Assembly (NCBI RefSeq): GCF_009930815.1
Contig: NZ_CP022222.1
Coordinates: forward strand, 1-64,000
From: Bradyrhizobium sp. CCBAU 051011
GTDB lineage: Bacteria > Pseudomonadota > Alphaproteobacteria > Rhizobiales > Xanthobacteraceae
Direction: 5' to 3'
Length of the DNA: 64,000 nucleotides
In this document: positions 52,616-61,639 of the stretch, in pieces
Layout of the letters: every line of letters begins with the position of its first letter
Numbering within the stretch: position 1 is the stretch's first letter
The notes under the pieces: model-generated
What the model was told of the DNA's origin: nothing
Databases searched by the model: none
The model's input: the letters and a program-made list of their open reading frames with translations, nothing else
Translations under genes and position numbers: made by a program

Positions 52616-52972
52616 TTCCATCAGCCGAGACCGTGGTCGAAACCGTAGCTTTCAAGCAGCCTGTGTGGCCAGAAGCGAGTGATTCCAAGGAAGTTGACAG
52701 GACACCCCTTCAAGACGTACGCCGAAGCCGAGACAGCCTGTGAGGCCATGCTGGCGAACCTGACCAGATAGCTTCGGTTTCGGCGCAGCCGACGCAAGCA
52801 TTCGAGCACGAGGTATTGGAATAAACCGCCGCGCCTCAATGATCTGCGGGGCTCTGCAGCGCGCCCCGCTGGTTCTCGACCGCGGCGCCCGATGGTGGCT
52901 CAGTGTTGCATTTTGGTTACCCGTGCTTTTGCTTACGAGCGATAAGCTCGGTCTCTTTAGCGGAGGCAACAT
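52616..52972. other. Intergenic stretch with a possible gene tail
   Basis: On the plus strand, 52690-52770 reads protein-like (RKLTGHPFKTYAEAETACEAMLANLTR, stop) without a start. Otherwise I see no gene. Confidence 0.3.
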
Positions 52973-53173
52973 ATGATCGATGTATATTTAAGCGCCAAAC
53001 GTGATCTGCTCGTTGTGAAGAAGGGATGTCCGATGCCGCCTATTGGAGCGTCGGGGAAATGGCGCAAGAGCAAGAAGAGAGTTATCAAAATCAGCGACGA
53101 GATCAGGTCCGCGCTTCAGCGGCAGGGTTACTACATGCGGAAGCTAAGGGACCTGCATAGTAGCAGAGACTAG
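52973..53173 (+). CDS. Small basic hypothetical protein
   Basis: This 66-residue protein has GCGGAGG before the ATG: MIDVYLSAKRDLLVVKKGCPMPPIGASGKWRKSKKRVIKISDEIRSALQRQGYYMRKL. It appears intact. No function is known. Confidence 0.6.
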   Translation: MIDVYLSAKRDLLVVKKGCPMPPIGASGKWRKSKKRVIKISDEIRSALQRQGYYMRKLRDLHSSRD

Positions 53174-53206
53174 CGCAGGGTGATCCGTGGCGGTAGCTTT
53201 CGATAA

Positions 53207-53377
53207 ATGTGCAATCTCTACAGTATCACTACGAGCCAAGATTCCATTCGCGCTCTCTTCCGCGTCATCAACCGCTACGTCGGCAACCTGCCGCCGATGA
53301 TCGGCGTATTTCCAGATTATCCCGCGCCGGTTGCCGGAAATCGAACGTTGATATCGCATTGTTACCGTCTCAGGTAG
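53207..53377 (+). pseudogene. SRAP (YedK/HMCES-type) N-terminal remnant
   Basis: MCNLYSITTSQDSIRALFRVINRYVGNLPPMIGVFPDYPAPV is the conserved start of SRAP-domain proteins, including the catalytic Cys2 that crosslinks to abasic sites in single-stranded DNA. After VAGNRT the sequence loses resemblance and stops at 53377. The catalytic core, including the HxE region, is missing. Confidence 0.8.
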
Positions 53378-53621
53378 CGTTGTCTGTCCGATAGACAACA
53401 TATGGCAGACCCCAAGGCAAATCCCGAAAGGATCATGGAGGCGGCCGAGCCACCCAAGGCCGTCGACGCCGGCCGGCCGCTGGGGTGATGGACGTTCGCC
53501 TGTTCGATTCTCAGCGAACCTGTCAGGTTTACGGTCACCACGGCAGCGACGGGTGCCCTAGGAACTGGCCTCACCGCGTCCCATTGCCCTCCCGGAGGAG
53601 AACGGAGCATCGGCGAAGCTC
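53378..53621. other. Intergenic stretch with short inverted repeat
   Basis: GTTGTCT-N7-AGACAAC lies just after the SRAP remnant, at about 53379-53399. No gene is supported. Confidence 0.3.
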
Positions 53622-53822
53622 ATGATTGGATCGTTGGGATTACCACATTGGCTGATGATCGCAGGGACGTTGCTGGTCGTCGCCGGCTTTGTTGGTGCCC
53701 TAGTCAGCGGAAAGAAGGCGAAGGAAGTTGAGCCGCCTTCCGACGAGCCGACCGATGCTTCGCGCCAGCAGATGCCGCCTTTGCCAAGCCTTCTCGACTC
53801 CAGGCCAAAGAACAACGCCTAG
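53622..53822 (+). CDS. Small single-pass membrane protein
   Basis: This 66-residue protein, MIGSLGLPHWLMIAGTLLVVAGFVGALVSGKKAKEVEPPSDEPT, has one membrane helix (about residues 8-29) and a hydrophilic Pro-rich tail. The function is unknown. Confidence 0.6.
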   Translation: MIGSLGLPHWLMIAGTLLVVAGFVGALVSGKKAKEVEPPSDEPTDASRQQMPPLPSLLDSRPKNNA

Positions 53823-54022
53823 TCACTGGTTGGGATTCTCAACGGGTCTGCGGCCATCGGCGCTGTAATCAAAGCGTCACTAACCTGCGGCAGGGTTAGC
53901 TAGCCGACATTTCAGCAGCCGACCGGGGAAATACCAATGCCGCCGAGCGAATATACTCCGCTCTGGCCGGCGTTGCGTCAAAACAAAGGAAATAAACCCC
54001 ACTCGTCAAAGGACGACGATAG

Positions 54023-54268
54023 ATGATTGATCAATAGTTGGCTCGATTGCGCACGCATCGCAAAAATATTCAACGCTATCGCAACTTATTGAAAACGAGC
54101 CTGACAGAACTTGAAAGGCAGTTTGTTCAAAAGCGCTTGACGGAAGAGCAATCAAATCTGGAGAGCTTGGCCACTCCCTCCCCGATGACTTTGGCGGGTG
54201 GAAAGCCGGTCGTTCGGACAGCCGCCTGGCTTAGGCGATGCGTGCTTGCAAGTGGCCCGTCAGCGTGA
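54023..54268 (+). pseudogene. Small hypothetical gene with amber codon at position 5
   Basis: The ATG at 54023 follows AGGA, and the frame reads MIDQ, TAG (54035-54037), then LARLRTHRKNIQRYRNLLKTSLTELERQFVQKRLTEEQSNLESLA. The in-frame TAG replaces a likely CAG. Translation might restart at the TTG at 54038. The tail from PVVRTAAWLRRC looks degenerate. Related short helical proteins are common in bradyrhizobia. Confidence 0.6.
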
Positions 54269-54400
54269 GCCGGCGGCGACTTCCCATGATGCGTTGCGCG
54301 TTGAACCGACCCGCTGTGAACGACACGAAAATCCGTCGCTGGATTGACTCAGCGACGGCTCCCCGGCCGCCAACCCTGGCGCTGCGCTCCAAGCCCTCGC

Positions 54401-54571
54401 CTAGCTGTGAAGTTCTGACTTGTGGAGTGGTAGTCGCAATTCTGCGGCTCGCTCCTGCTTTGCTTTCTTTCGAAACTCTCGTTCTTTCCGCTCGAAGTCG
54501 ATCATCTCTTTTTGCGCCGCTTCAAAAAACCGGTCGCGCGGTGTGACTGCCAATTGTACTTGTCCCGTCAT
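54401..54571 (-). CDS. 56-residue charged helical protein
   Basis: The ATG at 54571 and stop at 54401 enclose MTGQVQLAVTPRDRFFEAAQKEMIDFERKEREFRKKAKQERAAELRLPLHKSELHS. It is a single long charged helix with regular codon use, so it is probably real. It resembles in style the remnant at 61538-61639. Confidence 0.45.
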   Translation of the reverse strand: MTGQVQLAVTPRDRFFEAAQKEMIDFERKEREFRKKAKQERAAELRLPLHKSELHS

Positions 54572-54783
54572 TACGTATCCCTACGATTGCCCCGAGTTTC
54601 TCCACCATATCAATTACTGGAACCGCGGGAAGGTTCGATGCCGTAAAATTACGGATTTATGACGACGGCCTTACGCCCCTTGGCACGCATTTCAGTCTGG
54701 GTCGTTCTCAGGAACCTGCAGCGTTGCTGAGAGTCGAATCCATCGCTCCCGGGGGATCGTGGAGACAAACCGGGAGAAAGTGG

Positions 54784-54823
54784 CGGCCCCAGCTATCTCC
54801 TCCCAGAGTACTGGGGCCGTTTT
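54784..54823 (+). terminator. Hairpin with T-run on the plus strand
   Basis: CGGCCCCAG...CTGGGGCCG is a 9-bp stem with an 18-nt loop, followed by TTTT. It lies downstream of no recognised plus-strand gene, so it may end a short untranslated transcript or the remnant at 54023. Confidence 0.5.
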
Positions 54824-54875
54824 CAGGTGCGGCCCGCCAGCGCGATCGGCGGTCGTATTTGGATGACTACGACGA

Positions 54876-55079
54876 TCAACCTACCCTGAGGTTTTCGGCG
54901 GATTCTTTTCCGCGGTTGGCCACGACTTCGTAGCTTACCCTCGCGCCCTCATTCAGACTGCTCAGACCTGCTCTCTCGACGGCCGAGATATGGACGAACA
55001 CGTCCTTGCCGCCCGTCTCGGGCTGAATAAATCCGTAGCCCTTTGTCGCGTTGAACCACTTCACTGTACCTATTGCCAC
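54876..55079 (-). CDS. Cold-shock-domain protein (CspA family)
   Basis: The GTG at 55079 is chosen because GGGGAGAG lies just upstream; an ATG at 55094 would overlap that site. The product has 67 residues with RNP1 (KGYGFIQP) and RNP2 (VFVHISAV), so it binds single-stranded RNA or DNA. It is the usual CspA length. No cold-shock 5' leader structure was identified. Confidence 0.9.
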   Translation of the reverse strand: MAIGTVKWFNATKGYGFIQPETGGKDVFVHISAVERAGLSSLNEGARVSYEVVANRGKESAENLRVG

Positions 55080-55160
55080 GTCCACTCTCCCCATAGATTC
55101 GAATACACGAAAGATGGTGACGGAAATCCGGCGAAAGAAAGAGCCCTCTGGCGCGAAAAG

Positions 55161-55188
55161 GCCGCCGCTGGGCTGAGACAGCGGCGGC
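55161..55188 (-). terminator. Hairpin with T-run on the minus strand
   Basis: GCCGCCGCT...AGCGGCGGC is a perfect 9-bp stem, followed on the minus strand by CTTTTC. It abuts the stop of the frame ending at 55188. Confidence 0.6.
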
Positions 55189-55415
55189 TATTGCGCATTA
55201 CTCCTCATGGGTATGCGATCCGCGATTGCCCGCGATCCTGCTGGCGGTGAGTTAATGAACGGTTGGCCAGCCCGAACCTGAGCCGGAAGCGAACGAGGAT
55301 CAGCCGGAGAAGAGGACGGACGATGCGATTTGCTGTTGGACAGGCTTTCGAAAGCGCTGTGAGTGGTAGGCAGGCAGTCGTGACAGAAACCCGCGATGAT
55401 GGCCATGCTGGGCAC
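55188..55415 (-). CDS. Possible small protein ending at a terminator
   Basis: A frame of about 75 residues (GTG 55415 or ATG 55406) reads MAIIAGFCHDCLPTTHSAFESLSNSKS and then becomes Ser/Pro-rich. Its stop coincides with a terminator hairpin, which is the main support. No family is recognised. Confidence 0.3.
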   Translation of the reverse strand: MPSMAIIAGFCHDCLPTTHSAFESLSNSKSHRPSSSPADPRSLPAQVRAGQPFINSPPAGSRAIADRIPMRSNAQ

Positions 55416-55905
55416 CTACGCTTCCCAAGCTGGGTCTAATTCTTGGCACAATTGGGCGCATGATCAAAAATCCTTTAGGAGTGGTGTGCCGCTTCGGGCG
55501 GCAAACTCTGACACGTCCCAGTCAGCAAGAAGCCTGACCTATATCCAGATCAGCCCACATGAGAGCAGACCGTGCAGAGGTTCAGGGAACGAACCACCTG
55601 TAAGTATGAGTATGCTGAGCGCTGCTAAAGCTAGCCAGCTCACAATCTCTGTCGGGCCGATCGGGTTATCTTGCTTTGAGAATGGCCGCTCGGCAGGCAA
55701 AAGGATGAATACGCCTGGAGATCGAATTTGGTCGGTTGCTTGCCACCCGTGTGGCGCAGAGATCGACAAGACAATTCATGTGTTAGGCCCGACATTCCGT
55801 GTGTGGTTCCAGATCGCACAATCGGGCGGAACTTGTATCAGCTTCGAGCCTTATTGCGGGGTGGCATCTGCCAGCTGAAGCCATCTCACGTAGGAGATCT
55901 TCGAG
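55416..55905. other. Intergenic stretch, no supported gene
   Basis: A plus-strand frame (55396-55878) lacks a ribosome-binding site and protein character. On the minus strand the segment EIVSWLALAALSILILTGGSFPEPLHGLLSCGLIWI (55539-55650) is hydrophobic and could be the end of a small membrane protein, but no start fits. Confidence 0.35.
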
Positions 55906-56667
55906 ATGGGTAATAACAGCCACTTAAGCATTACCGAGATGCGCAAGCGCAAATTCGCGTATCAGATCGGCAAGGATATCTTGCCTGCTGGGAATGGAGC
56001 GGTCGCTGACAGCTACTTCGAGACGTATTCCGGTAATCGGAGTTATGAAGACATTTTCCAAACGGCTTTCAATGCGAAATATCTTCTTCATTTGATTAAG
56101 GCCGTCTGGGGTGCGGTGCCGCCCTATAAGTTGCTTGACTGCGGTAGCGCCAATGGGCTGACCATTGGGCAATTCGACAAACTGGGTGTCGAAGCCTGGG
56201 GCATCGAAAACAGTGCGTACATACATTCGAAGACGCCGCACGCGTGGCGCAAACGAAACCGGCTTGGCGATGTGCGCAAAATGCCGTTCAAAAACGGATC
56301 GTTCGACTTCATTTATGAAACGTGCCTTCCGTACCTTCCCGAAGAAAACATCGACCAAGCGATCAAGGAGCTGTTTCGGGTATGTCGTGCAGGAATTGTG
56401 TTCCAAGGCACGACTACCGACATGACGGAGGAGGTGATTGAGGACTATGAATTATTTGCGGGCTTGCAGACCTTTTGGACAATTTCAGAGTGGTCCGACG
56501 CGTTCGTCCGCAACGGCTTCCAGCTCGCAGCTTTTAATTCAGCGTTGCTCGATGAGATTTGGCGCATCGAACAGGAGGCTGATCCGGATGACTGGGACTG
56601 GTATCCGGACAAGGAAACCATGCGATATTGCTTTTTCAGCAAGCCACAGATCGGGCCAAGTCCTTAA
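55906..56667 (+). CDS. Class I SAM-dependent methyltransferase
   Basis: This 253-residue protein has motif I LLDCGSANGLTIGQF (about residues 76-90), an acidic strand end (AWGIEN), motif II/III sequence GDVRKMPFKNGSFDFIYETCLPYLPEENIDQAIKELFRV and a C-terminal DWDWYPDKETMRYCFFSK. It probably methylates a small molecule or peptide. The methyl acceptor is unknown. It is intact and stands alone, with long gene-free DNA on both sides. Confidence 0.85.
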   Translation: MGNNSHLSITEMRKRKFAYQIGKDILPAGNGAVADSYFETYSGNRSYEDIFQTAFNAKYLLHLIKAVWGAVPPYKLLDCGSANGLTIGQFDKLGVEAWGIENSAYIHSKTPHAWRKRNRLGDVRKMPFKNGSFDFIYETCLPYLPEENIDQAIKELFRVCRAGIVFQGTTTDMTEEVIEDYELFAGLQTFWTISEWSDAFVRNGFQLAAFNSALLDEIWRIEQEADPDDWDWYPDKETMRYCFFSKPQIGPSP

Positions 56668-57152
56668 AGAGCTTGAATACGCCTCAGCTTAGATGATTGG
56701 AGGTACTTACATGGGTTCGAAAAGTCGGTTCGAACGCTAATGGGACAAAATTTCGCCAGCATAACAGGCCGCACGGCTTCTCAGACATCGTCAACTGGTC
56801 GGCAATACTGATCGATTTGTGGAGGCACCTGGATGGCTCCTGTCCGAGTTGGGTCGATTGTGTTGAAAAAGTCCTTTTCGCTGATGACTGAACATTCTCA
56901 GGACCGCTGGTGCGTCTCTCTCGCTGCGAGGTGAGAGACCACATCAATTACCGCAAAACGATCGCTGGCGCCTCGTATCGATTCTACAGAGCCTTGCAGC
57001 GGTTGAGATCGCTAATGCGCTACATTTGCGAGATTTTCGGAGTCCCGCGATTTACGAGTTTTTCAACACAATCTGCCAACCTCGGAAATTCCTCCGCGGG
57101 TTACCTGCACGCTGTCGACGTCAATCGCAGTGACATGTTTCACGTGGCTACG
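56668..57152. other. Intergenic stretch, no gene seen
   Basis: Short frames on both strands lack starts and family resemblance. Confidence 0.45.
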
Positions 57153-58580
57153 TCATCGTCGAGACGTGAGGCTGTGGCCTCCCGCCGCGCCGCGAGCCGC
57201 ATCGAGCGTGCCCGCTTGCAATGCCGTGCGCCTCTCGACGATGGCGTGATTGAATAGTTCGAGCACCAGACCAAAGGCCGCCAGTTCCTCTTCCTCGATG
57301 GCGCCGTCATCGTAGCATTCGAGCGTTTCACTTATGATGGCGTCGACCTCGCGTTGCATCGCCAGCAGTTTCTGGTTGGAATCCGCGGTGCGTACCCTAG
57401 AAACCATGGCCAGGATTCTGTTGCGATGGCTGGTGTTTTCGTCCCTTTCATCCCGATTCAAATAGTGACGCAACCAGGCACCGGCCGAACCGATCCCGGA
57501 GAGAAGCAGGAGCGCAAACCAAAAGTAATCGCCGTACCTGTCGAGGAAGGTGCGTTCGGTGCCGTCGACGACGGCTGCCGCTCCCCGATGCACTGGCAGC
57601 TCGGCGTCTTTCTCGGTGTCCGGCTTGATGATGTGCGCAGCGCCAGGCACTTGCCTGGCAATCGCCTGACGGACGGCGAATAGTTGCCGGAAAAATGCCG
57701 CCACCGTCGTTTCAGATAAAGCCTTTCGCGCCATGATCAGGTGGCTGACGCTGACCGTCTCGACCTTGTCATCCGGCCTGGCCGGATTCGCATTGAAGAC
57801 GCTGGGTGGAATTTCCTCGGACTCGTAGCGCGGGTGCTTCAGGGCGATGGCTTCCGATGCCTCGATCGCGAGAAACTTCGGCTCGCCTCGCGACCGGACC
57901 GTCGCGGTGATGGCGTCCGAGGTGATCTTGCTGTCGAGCGGACCGACCGCCATGAATGCATCGAGGGTCGGGTCGCGTGCGAGCTCCTCGATTTGGTCCG
58001 TGCCAAATTGCGTAACCGCGACCTTGTCCGCCTCCACGCCGGAGGCGCTCAGGATGACCCGCAGCAACGCGGCGTTCGCCGGCGTCCGGCCGATCACGCC
58101 GACCCTGTGCCCTGCGAGATCGGCGACCTCCTTGATTTTCGGCGTGGGCTTTCTTTTGGAGCGCTTGCCCGCGAGTCCGGAAGGCGACCACAGCACAGCA
58201 AAGTTCTTGCGCACGATGGCGACGGTCTGCGCGTCGGCCGGCATCTCCAGATCGCCACGACCGACCGCAAGGTCGGCCTTGCCAGCACCAAGCAGGGCGA
58301 GGGCTTCGACCGCTCCGTCGGTCGTGATCGGAGATAGCTTGACAGTCCTGCTTTCGCTGGCGAAGGCCTCGGCCGTCGCCTGAATCACTTTGTGGTCGTC
58401 GCTTCCCGGCGGTCCGACGGCAATCCGGAGAGTTACCGGCCGCAACACATAATACAGTGCGCCCGCGGCGGCGCCAAAAACAAAAAATCCAACGGCCAAG
58501 ACCAACAGTAAGGAATTGCTCCTTCTCCGCCGTCGGCGGGCAGCGTCACTGGTTTCATTTGTACCATCGGACGAGGACAT
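57153..58580 (-). CDS. TAXI-family TRAP-type solute-binding protein, membrane-anchored
   Basis: This is a 475-residue protein. A basic N-terminus leads to a membrane helix at about residues 22-46. A TAXI-type binding domain spans about 48-340 (VTLRIAVGPPGSDDHKVIQATAEAFASESRTVKLSPITTDGAVEALALLGAGKADLAVGRGDLEMP). A second helix lies at about 345-368 (YFWFALLLLSGIGSAGAWLRHYL), and the C-terminal region is charged and cytosolic (NQKLLAMQREVDAIISETLECYDDGAIEEEELAAFGLVLELFNHAIVERR). The two helices and cytosolic tail suggest a sensor-like role rather than a simple transporter. No TRAP permease is nearby. Confidence 0.85.
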   Translation of the reverse strand: MSSSDGTNETSDAARRRRRRSNSLLLVLAVGFFVFGAAAGALYYVLRPVTLRIAVGPPGSDDHKVIQATAEAFASESRTVKLSPITTDGAVEALALLGAGKADLAVGRGDLEMPADAQTVAIVRKNFAVLWSPSGLAGKRSKRKPTPKIKEVADLAGHRVGVIGRTPANAALLRVILSASGVEADKVAVTQFGTDQIEELARDPTLDAFMAVGPLDSKITSDAITATVRSRGEPKFLAIEASEAIALKHPRYESEEIPPSVFNANPARPDDKVETVSVSHLIMARKALSETTVAAFFRQLFAVRQAIARQVPGAAHIIKPDTEKDAELPVHRGAAAVVDGTERTFLDRYGDYFWFALLLLSGIGSAGAWLRHYLNRDERDENTSHRNRILAMVSRVRTADSNQKLLAMQREVDAIISETLECYDDGAIEEEELAAFGLVLELFNHAIVERRTALQAGTLDAARGAAGGHSLTSRR

Positions 58581-58851
58581 TGCCGCTGCCAGTCGGAGAT
58601 CAAAAGCGCTTCCTGTTTTGCAGGAATATCACGTTTTTCCGAGGAAAACGTCGGAGCAGCGGCCCTGGTTTCAGGCGGAACACCTGGTGGCCTGAAAAAT
58701 TCGCTGGCTGGCTCTGGGGTTGAAGACGTGTACGCCGAACAGCGCGACACCGAATGACGTCCGATACTGGCAACGGTCGATGGCGGAATGGGACGACATA
58801 CCATTGCCTAGAGGCCGCATAGGTCATTCGCAACGGTTTGGTCGGCCGCCA

Positions 58852-58930
58852 GTCACCTCCGGTCTTCCCCGAACTTCGGACATAATCAGATCGCCTCAGC
58901 ATGTCTCAAAAGTGCCAGAAGCGGACGTCG
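58852..58930 (+). repeat. Dispersed intergenic repeat, copy B
   Basis: It has the same order of modules as 41683-41760 (which is on the minus strand): a CTCCGGTCTTCCCC block, a CGGAC block, then CATGTCTCAAAAGTGCC and AAGCGGACGTCG. Confidence 0.65.
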
Positions 58931-59364
58931 CTATGAGTTGGCGCCGGTGGCTTCATGCGTTCACACTCGACCAGAGGCGACAGGCGCGCCCCCGCCCTCG
59001 AACTGCTGAGCCGCCGTCTTCTGGAAGCCATCGGCGCATGGCCGCTCTTTCGCGCAATCCGCGGTGAGCCGCACCGTCACCGTGGGACTTGTGGCGGGTC
59101 TCGTACCGTGCCCGCCTCACGTTGTTCGCGATGGTCTACGCCTTGGTAAACGGTGTCCCAGCGGTCGGCGTTGCTTTCGCCGCCGCGATGCTGCTGGGCG
59201 TCGCCCTGACGCTCTGCGTCGTTGCGTTGCTGACGATCTTCGCACGCGAATGGTGCGTGCGCAGCTGGACCCGGCATGGCGCATTCCTAGCCCATCAGTC
59301 CCGTCTCCTGGAAGGTGCCACGGGCGTCGCCCTAGCGCCGACGCTGAAAACGCTGCACATTTGA
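58931..59364 (+). pseudogene. NicO-type nickel/cobalt exporter, C-terminal remnant
   Basis: Family pieces lie in different frames: LLEAIGAWPLFRAIRGEPHRH (about 59015-59085), SRTVTVGLVAGLVPCP (about 59064-59110), then LTLFAMVYALVNGVPAVGVAFAAAMLLGVALTLCVVALLTIFAREWC...RLLEGATGVALA (59113-59340). These match the last helices of NicO/RcnA-like Ni/Co transporters. The N-terminal half is absent and frames shift at least twice. Confidence 0.7.
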
Positions 59365-59592
59365 GGGCAAGGAAATGCTGGACCGACAAGAACGCTATGG
59401 CGGTGAAGAAGGCCGTTGTTCTTCCGCCCTTTCGACCTATGGTGGTTGGCACTTACCCCAAAGGGGAGTAGCTTCGCCGGACGGTCGTCAGGACGAGATC
59501 TTGATCTCCTCATCGTGCCGCCGGGCGCCCAAGGCGTTGCCGATTGTCGTCCCGACCAGAATAGGGTCACGATTCTGCTGAGGGAGGAGCGA

Positions 59593-60855
59593 ATGGTGCA
59601 ATCCGGGCAATTCTGGATCATCACTGCGGCCGCGACTTTGCTGCTCAGCGCAACCGCAGCGCATGCGGATACGACGTCCGTTAAGGCGTGGCAGGTTGTG
59701 CGCGTCGCGAAGACCGGCGCGCACTGCGTCGACGACAAGAACTGCATGAACCGCATGCACCCGGCCATCAAGCCGGTGAGTCGCGCCAACCCCGGTCAAC
59801 ATATCGTCTTTGAAACGCGCGACGCCTTCGACTCCGACTTCAACCTCGGCTCCAAGCCCGAGGATGTGTCGGCGGCCGATCTCAATCTCGTCCACCCGCT
59901 GACCGGCCCGGTCTTCATCGAGGGTGCCCAGCGCGGCGACGTACTGGCGGTGACACTCCTCGACGTACAGCCGGACGACTACGGTTACACCGTGATCGTC
60001 CCGGGCTTCGGTTTCCTGCGCGATCGCTTCACCAAGCCGTTCATCGCCAATTGGAAACTCAACCGCAAGGAGGCGGTCTCCGACCAGATCCCGGGCGTCG
60101 TCATCCCCTTTAACGGATTTATGGGCACGGTCGGGGTGCTGCCGGGCCAGCCCGAGGTGGCCACGATCCTCACGCGCGAGGCGGCGCTGCAGAGCGCGGG
60201 CGGCGTCGTGCTGACTCCGCAGCCGCTCGGTGCGCTGCCGAGCGATGTCTGCGGTCAGAACGGAAGCAGCAAGAATGAGTGCCTGCGCACCATTCCGCCG
60301 CGCGAGAACGGTGGCAACATGGACATCAAGCAGATGGTGGTGGGCACGACGCTGCTGCTGCCCTGCTTCGTGGACGGGTGCGGGTTGTTCGTCGGCGACG
60401 TCCATTTCGCGCAAGGCGATGGCGAGGTCTCCGGCACGGCGATCGAGATGGGGGCGACGGTCACGCTGGTCACCGAGATCCGCAAGGCGCAAGTCGCGAA
60501 GGTCAAAGTCCCGCACTTCGAAGGCGGCGATCAGCTCATCCGGTTGGCGCCGACCGAGTTCTACGCCACCACCGGCTTCCCGCTGAAAGCCAAGGGCCAG
60601 ATCCCGCCTTACCATACCTACCTCGACAGCCAGAAAATCGGCCCGCTCGAGAACCTCTCGGAGGATCTGATGCTGGCGGCGCGCAACGCCCTGATCGAGC
60701 TGATCGACTGGATGGTTGGCGAGAAGGGCCTCACGCCGGAGCAGGCATATGTCGTGGCGAGCGTGGCCGCCGACCTGCGTATCGGCAATGTCGTCGACGT
60801 GCCGAACTACGCAGTCTCCGCCATCCTACCGACCACCATATTCCGCAAGAAGTAG
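59593..60855 (+). CDS. Exported acetamidase/formamidase-family protein
   Basis: The ATG at 59593 follows GGGAGGAG and opens a signal peptide (TAAATLLLSATAAHAD), so the upstream in-frame extension is discarded. The product has 420 residues of the FmdA/AmdA family: GPVFIEGAQRGDVLAVTLLDVQPDDYGYT, GRR-type sequence PRENGGNMDIKQMVVGTTLLLPCFVDGCGLFVGDVHFAQGDGEVSGTAIEM, EDLMLAARNALIELIDWM and VASVAADLRIGNVVD. It hydrolyses short amides such as formamide or acetamide. Export to the periplasm is unusual for the family. The next gene starts two bases after the stop. Confidence 0.9.
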   Translation: MVQSGQFWIITAAATLLLSATAAHADTTSVKAWQVVRVAKTGAHCVDDKNCMNRMHPAIKPVSRANPGQHIVFETRDAFDSDFNLGSKPEDVSAADLNLVHPLTGPVFIEGAQRGDVLAVTLLDVQPDDYGYTVIVPGFGFLRDRFTKPFIANWKLNRKEAVSDQIPGVVIPFNGFMGTVGVLPGQPEVATILTREAALQSAGGVVLTPQPLGALPSDVCGQNGSSKNECLRTIPPRENGGNMDIKQMVVGTTLLLPCFVDGCGLFVGDVHFAQGDGEVSGTAIEMGATVTLVTEIRKAQVAKVKVPHFEGGDQLIRLAPTEFYATTGFPLKAKGQIPPYHTYLDSQKIGPLENLSEDLMLAARNALIELIDWMVGEKGLTPEQAYVVASVAADLRIGNVVDVPNYAVSAILPTTIFRKK

Positions 60856-60856
60856 C

Positions 60857-61506
60857 ATGTGGCATAAGACCGAAGGTCCTGAGGTTGGCGGGAGGCCGAG
60901 CCGCCGGGAATTCCTCCGAACGGCGGGGGCCGGCGCCGCAGCCATGTTCCTTTGTGGCCACGCACCCTATGGCCAGTGGGGCGTCTACCGCCGGCGCCAC
61001 CTGCTGATCCTGACTTCGCGCGCCGATCCTCCCTCGTTCGAGCTCGGCCAGCGGGTAGCTGAGGTCCTCGCGGATCGCTTGCCGAGCAGCAAGGCTCAGG
61101 TGAGCAGGGCGCCGCACAAGGAGCGCATCGCCAGCCTGATCAGCTCGCAGCAGTTGGACGTCGCACTGATGCGGCGCGACGATGCGGCAGCCCTTCGACA
61201 AGGGAGGCCCCCTTCGCCGAGCACGGACCAGTCAAGCTGTTCACCGTCGTCGGCATCGGAGAGTATTTGTTCGTCTGCCGCGACGACTTTGCAGCACGCC
61301 ATGCCTGGTTGATCGCCGAAGCATTGGACAAGAGCCGCAGCGCCCTTCCCGAATTGCTGCTGCCGAGCGGTTCGTCCTCCGAGCCACCCGACTCGCGCAT
61401 CCCGCTGCATCCTGCCGCTCTAGGTTATTTCACGGGCGCGCCCATGCCGGGCCTCGAGCCACATGCCCATGAAGATCACACCCACGAGGTTGATGTCCCG
61501 CAATGA
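60857..61506 (+). pseudogene. Tat-exported TAXI/SBP-like protein with frameshift
   Basis: The ATG at 60857 gives a twin-arginine signal (SRREFLRTAGAGAAAMFLCGHA), then LLILTSRADPPSFELGQRVAEVLADRLPSSKAQVSRAPHKERIASLISSQQLDVALMRRDDAAAL. Near 61200 the frame breaks; the other frame continues EAPFAEHGPVKLFTVVGIGEYLFVCRDDFAARHAWLIAEALDKSRSAL to 61506, ending in a His-rich tail (HAHEDHTHEVDV). Joined, it would be a 215-residue secreted TAXI-type binding protein. It is two bases from the amidase gene, so they form an operon. Confidence 0.7.
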
Positions 61507-61537
61507 ATCGCGCCACTAAACTGGAGGTCGAAGGGCG

Positions 61538-61639
61538 GTAACGGAATACGAAAAAGCGCAGGAGGCTTTCCAAAAGAACTACGAACGATTGCGGGCTGAG
61601 CGATTAGCTAGGGAAGCCGCGAAGCCCAAAGAGAAATAG
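61538..61639 (+). pseudogene. Small helical protein remnant without start codon
   Basis: The frame TEYEKAQEAFQKNYERLRAERLAREAAKPKEK (stop at 61637) is protein-like, but the codon before it is GTA where ATG would be expected. It is probably a small gene whose start is lost. Confidence 0.35.

Noticed and set aside
55396..55878. 160-codon plus-strand frame
   Set aside because: It has no ribosome-binding site, mixed composition and no recognisable domain. A terminator and frame on the other strand fit better.
59488..60615. Long minus-strand open frame (375 codons)
   Set aside because: It is antisense to the amidase gene, Arg/Asp-rich, with no motifs.
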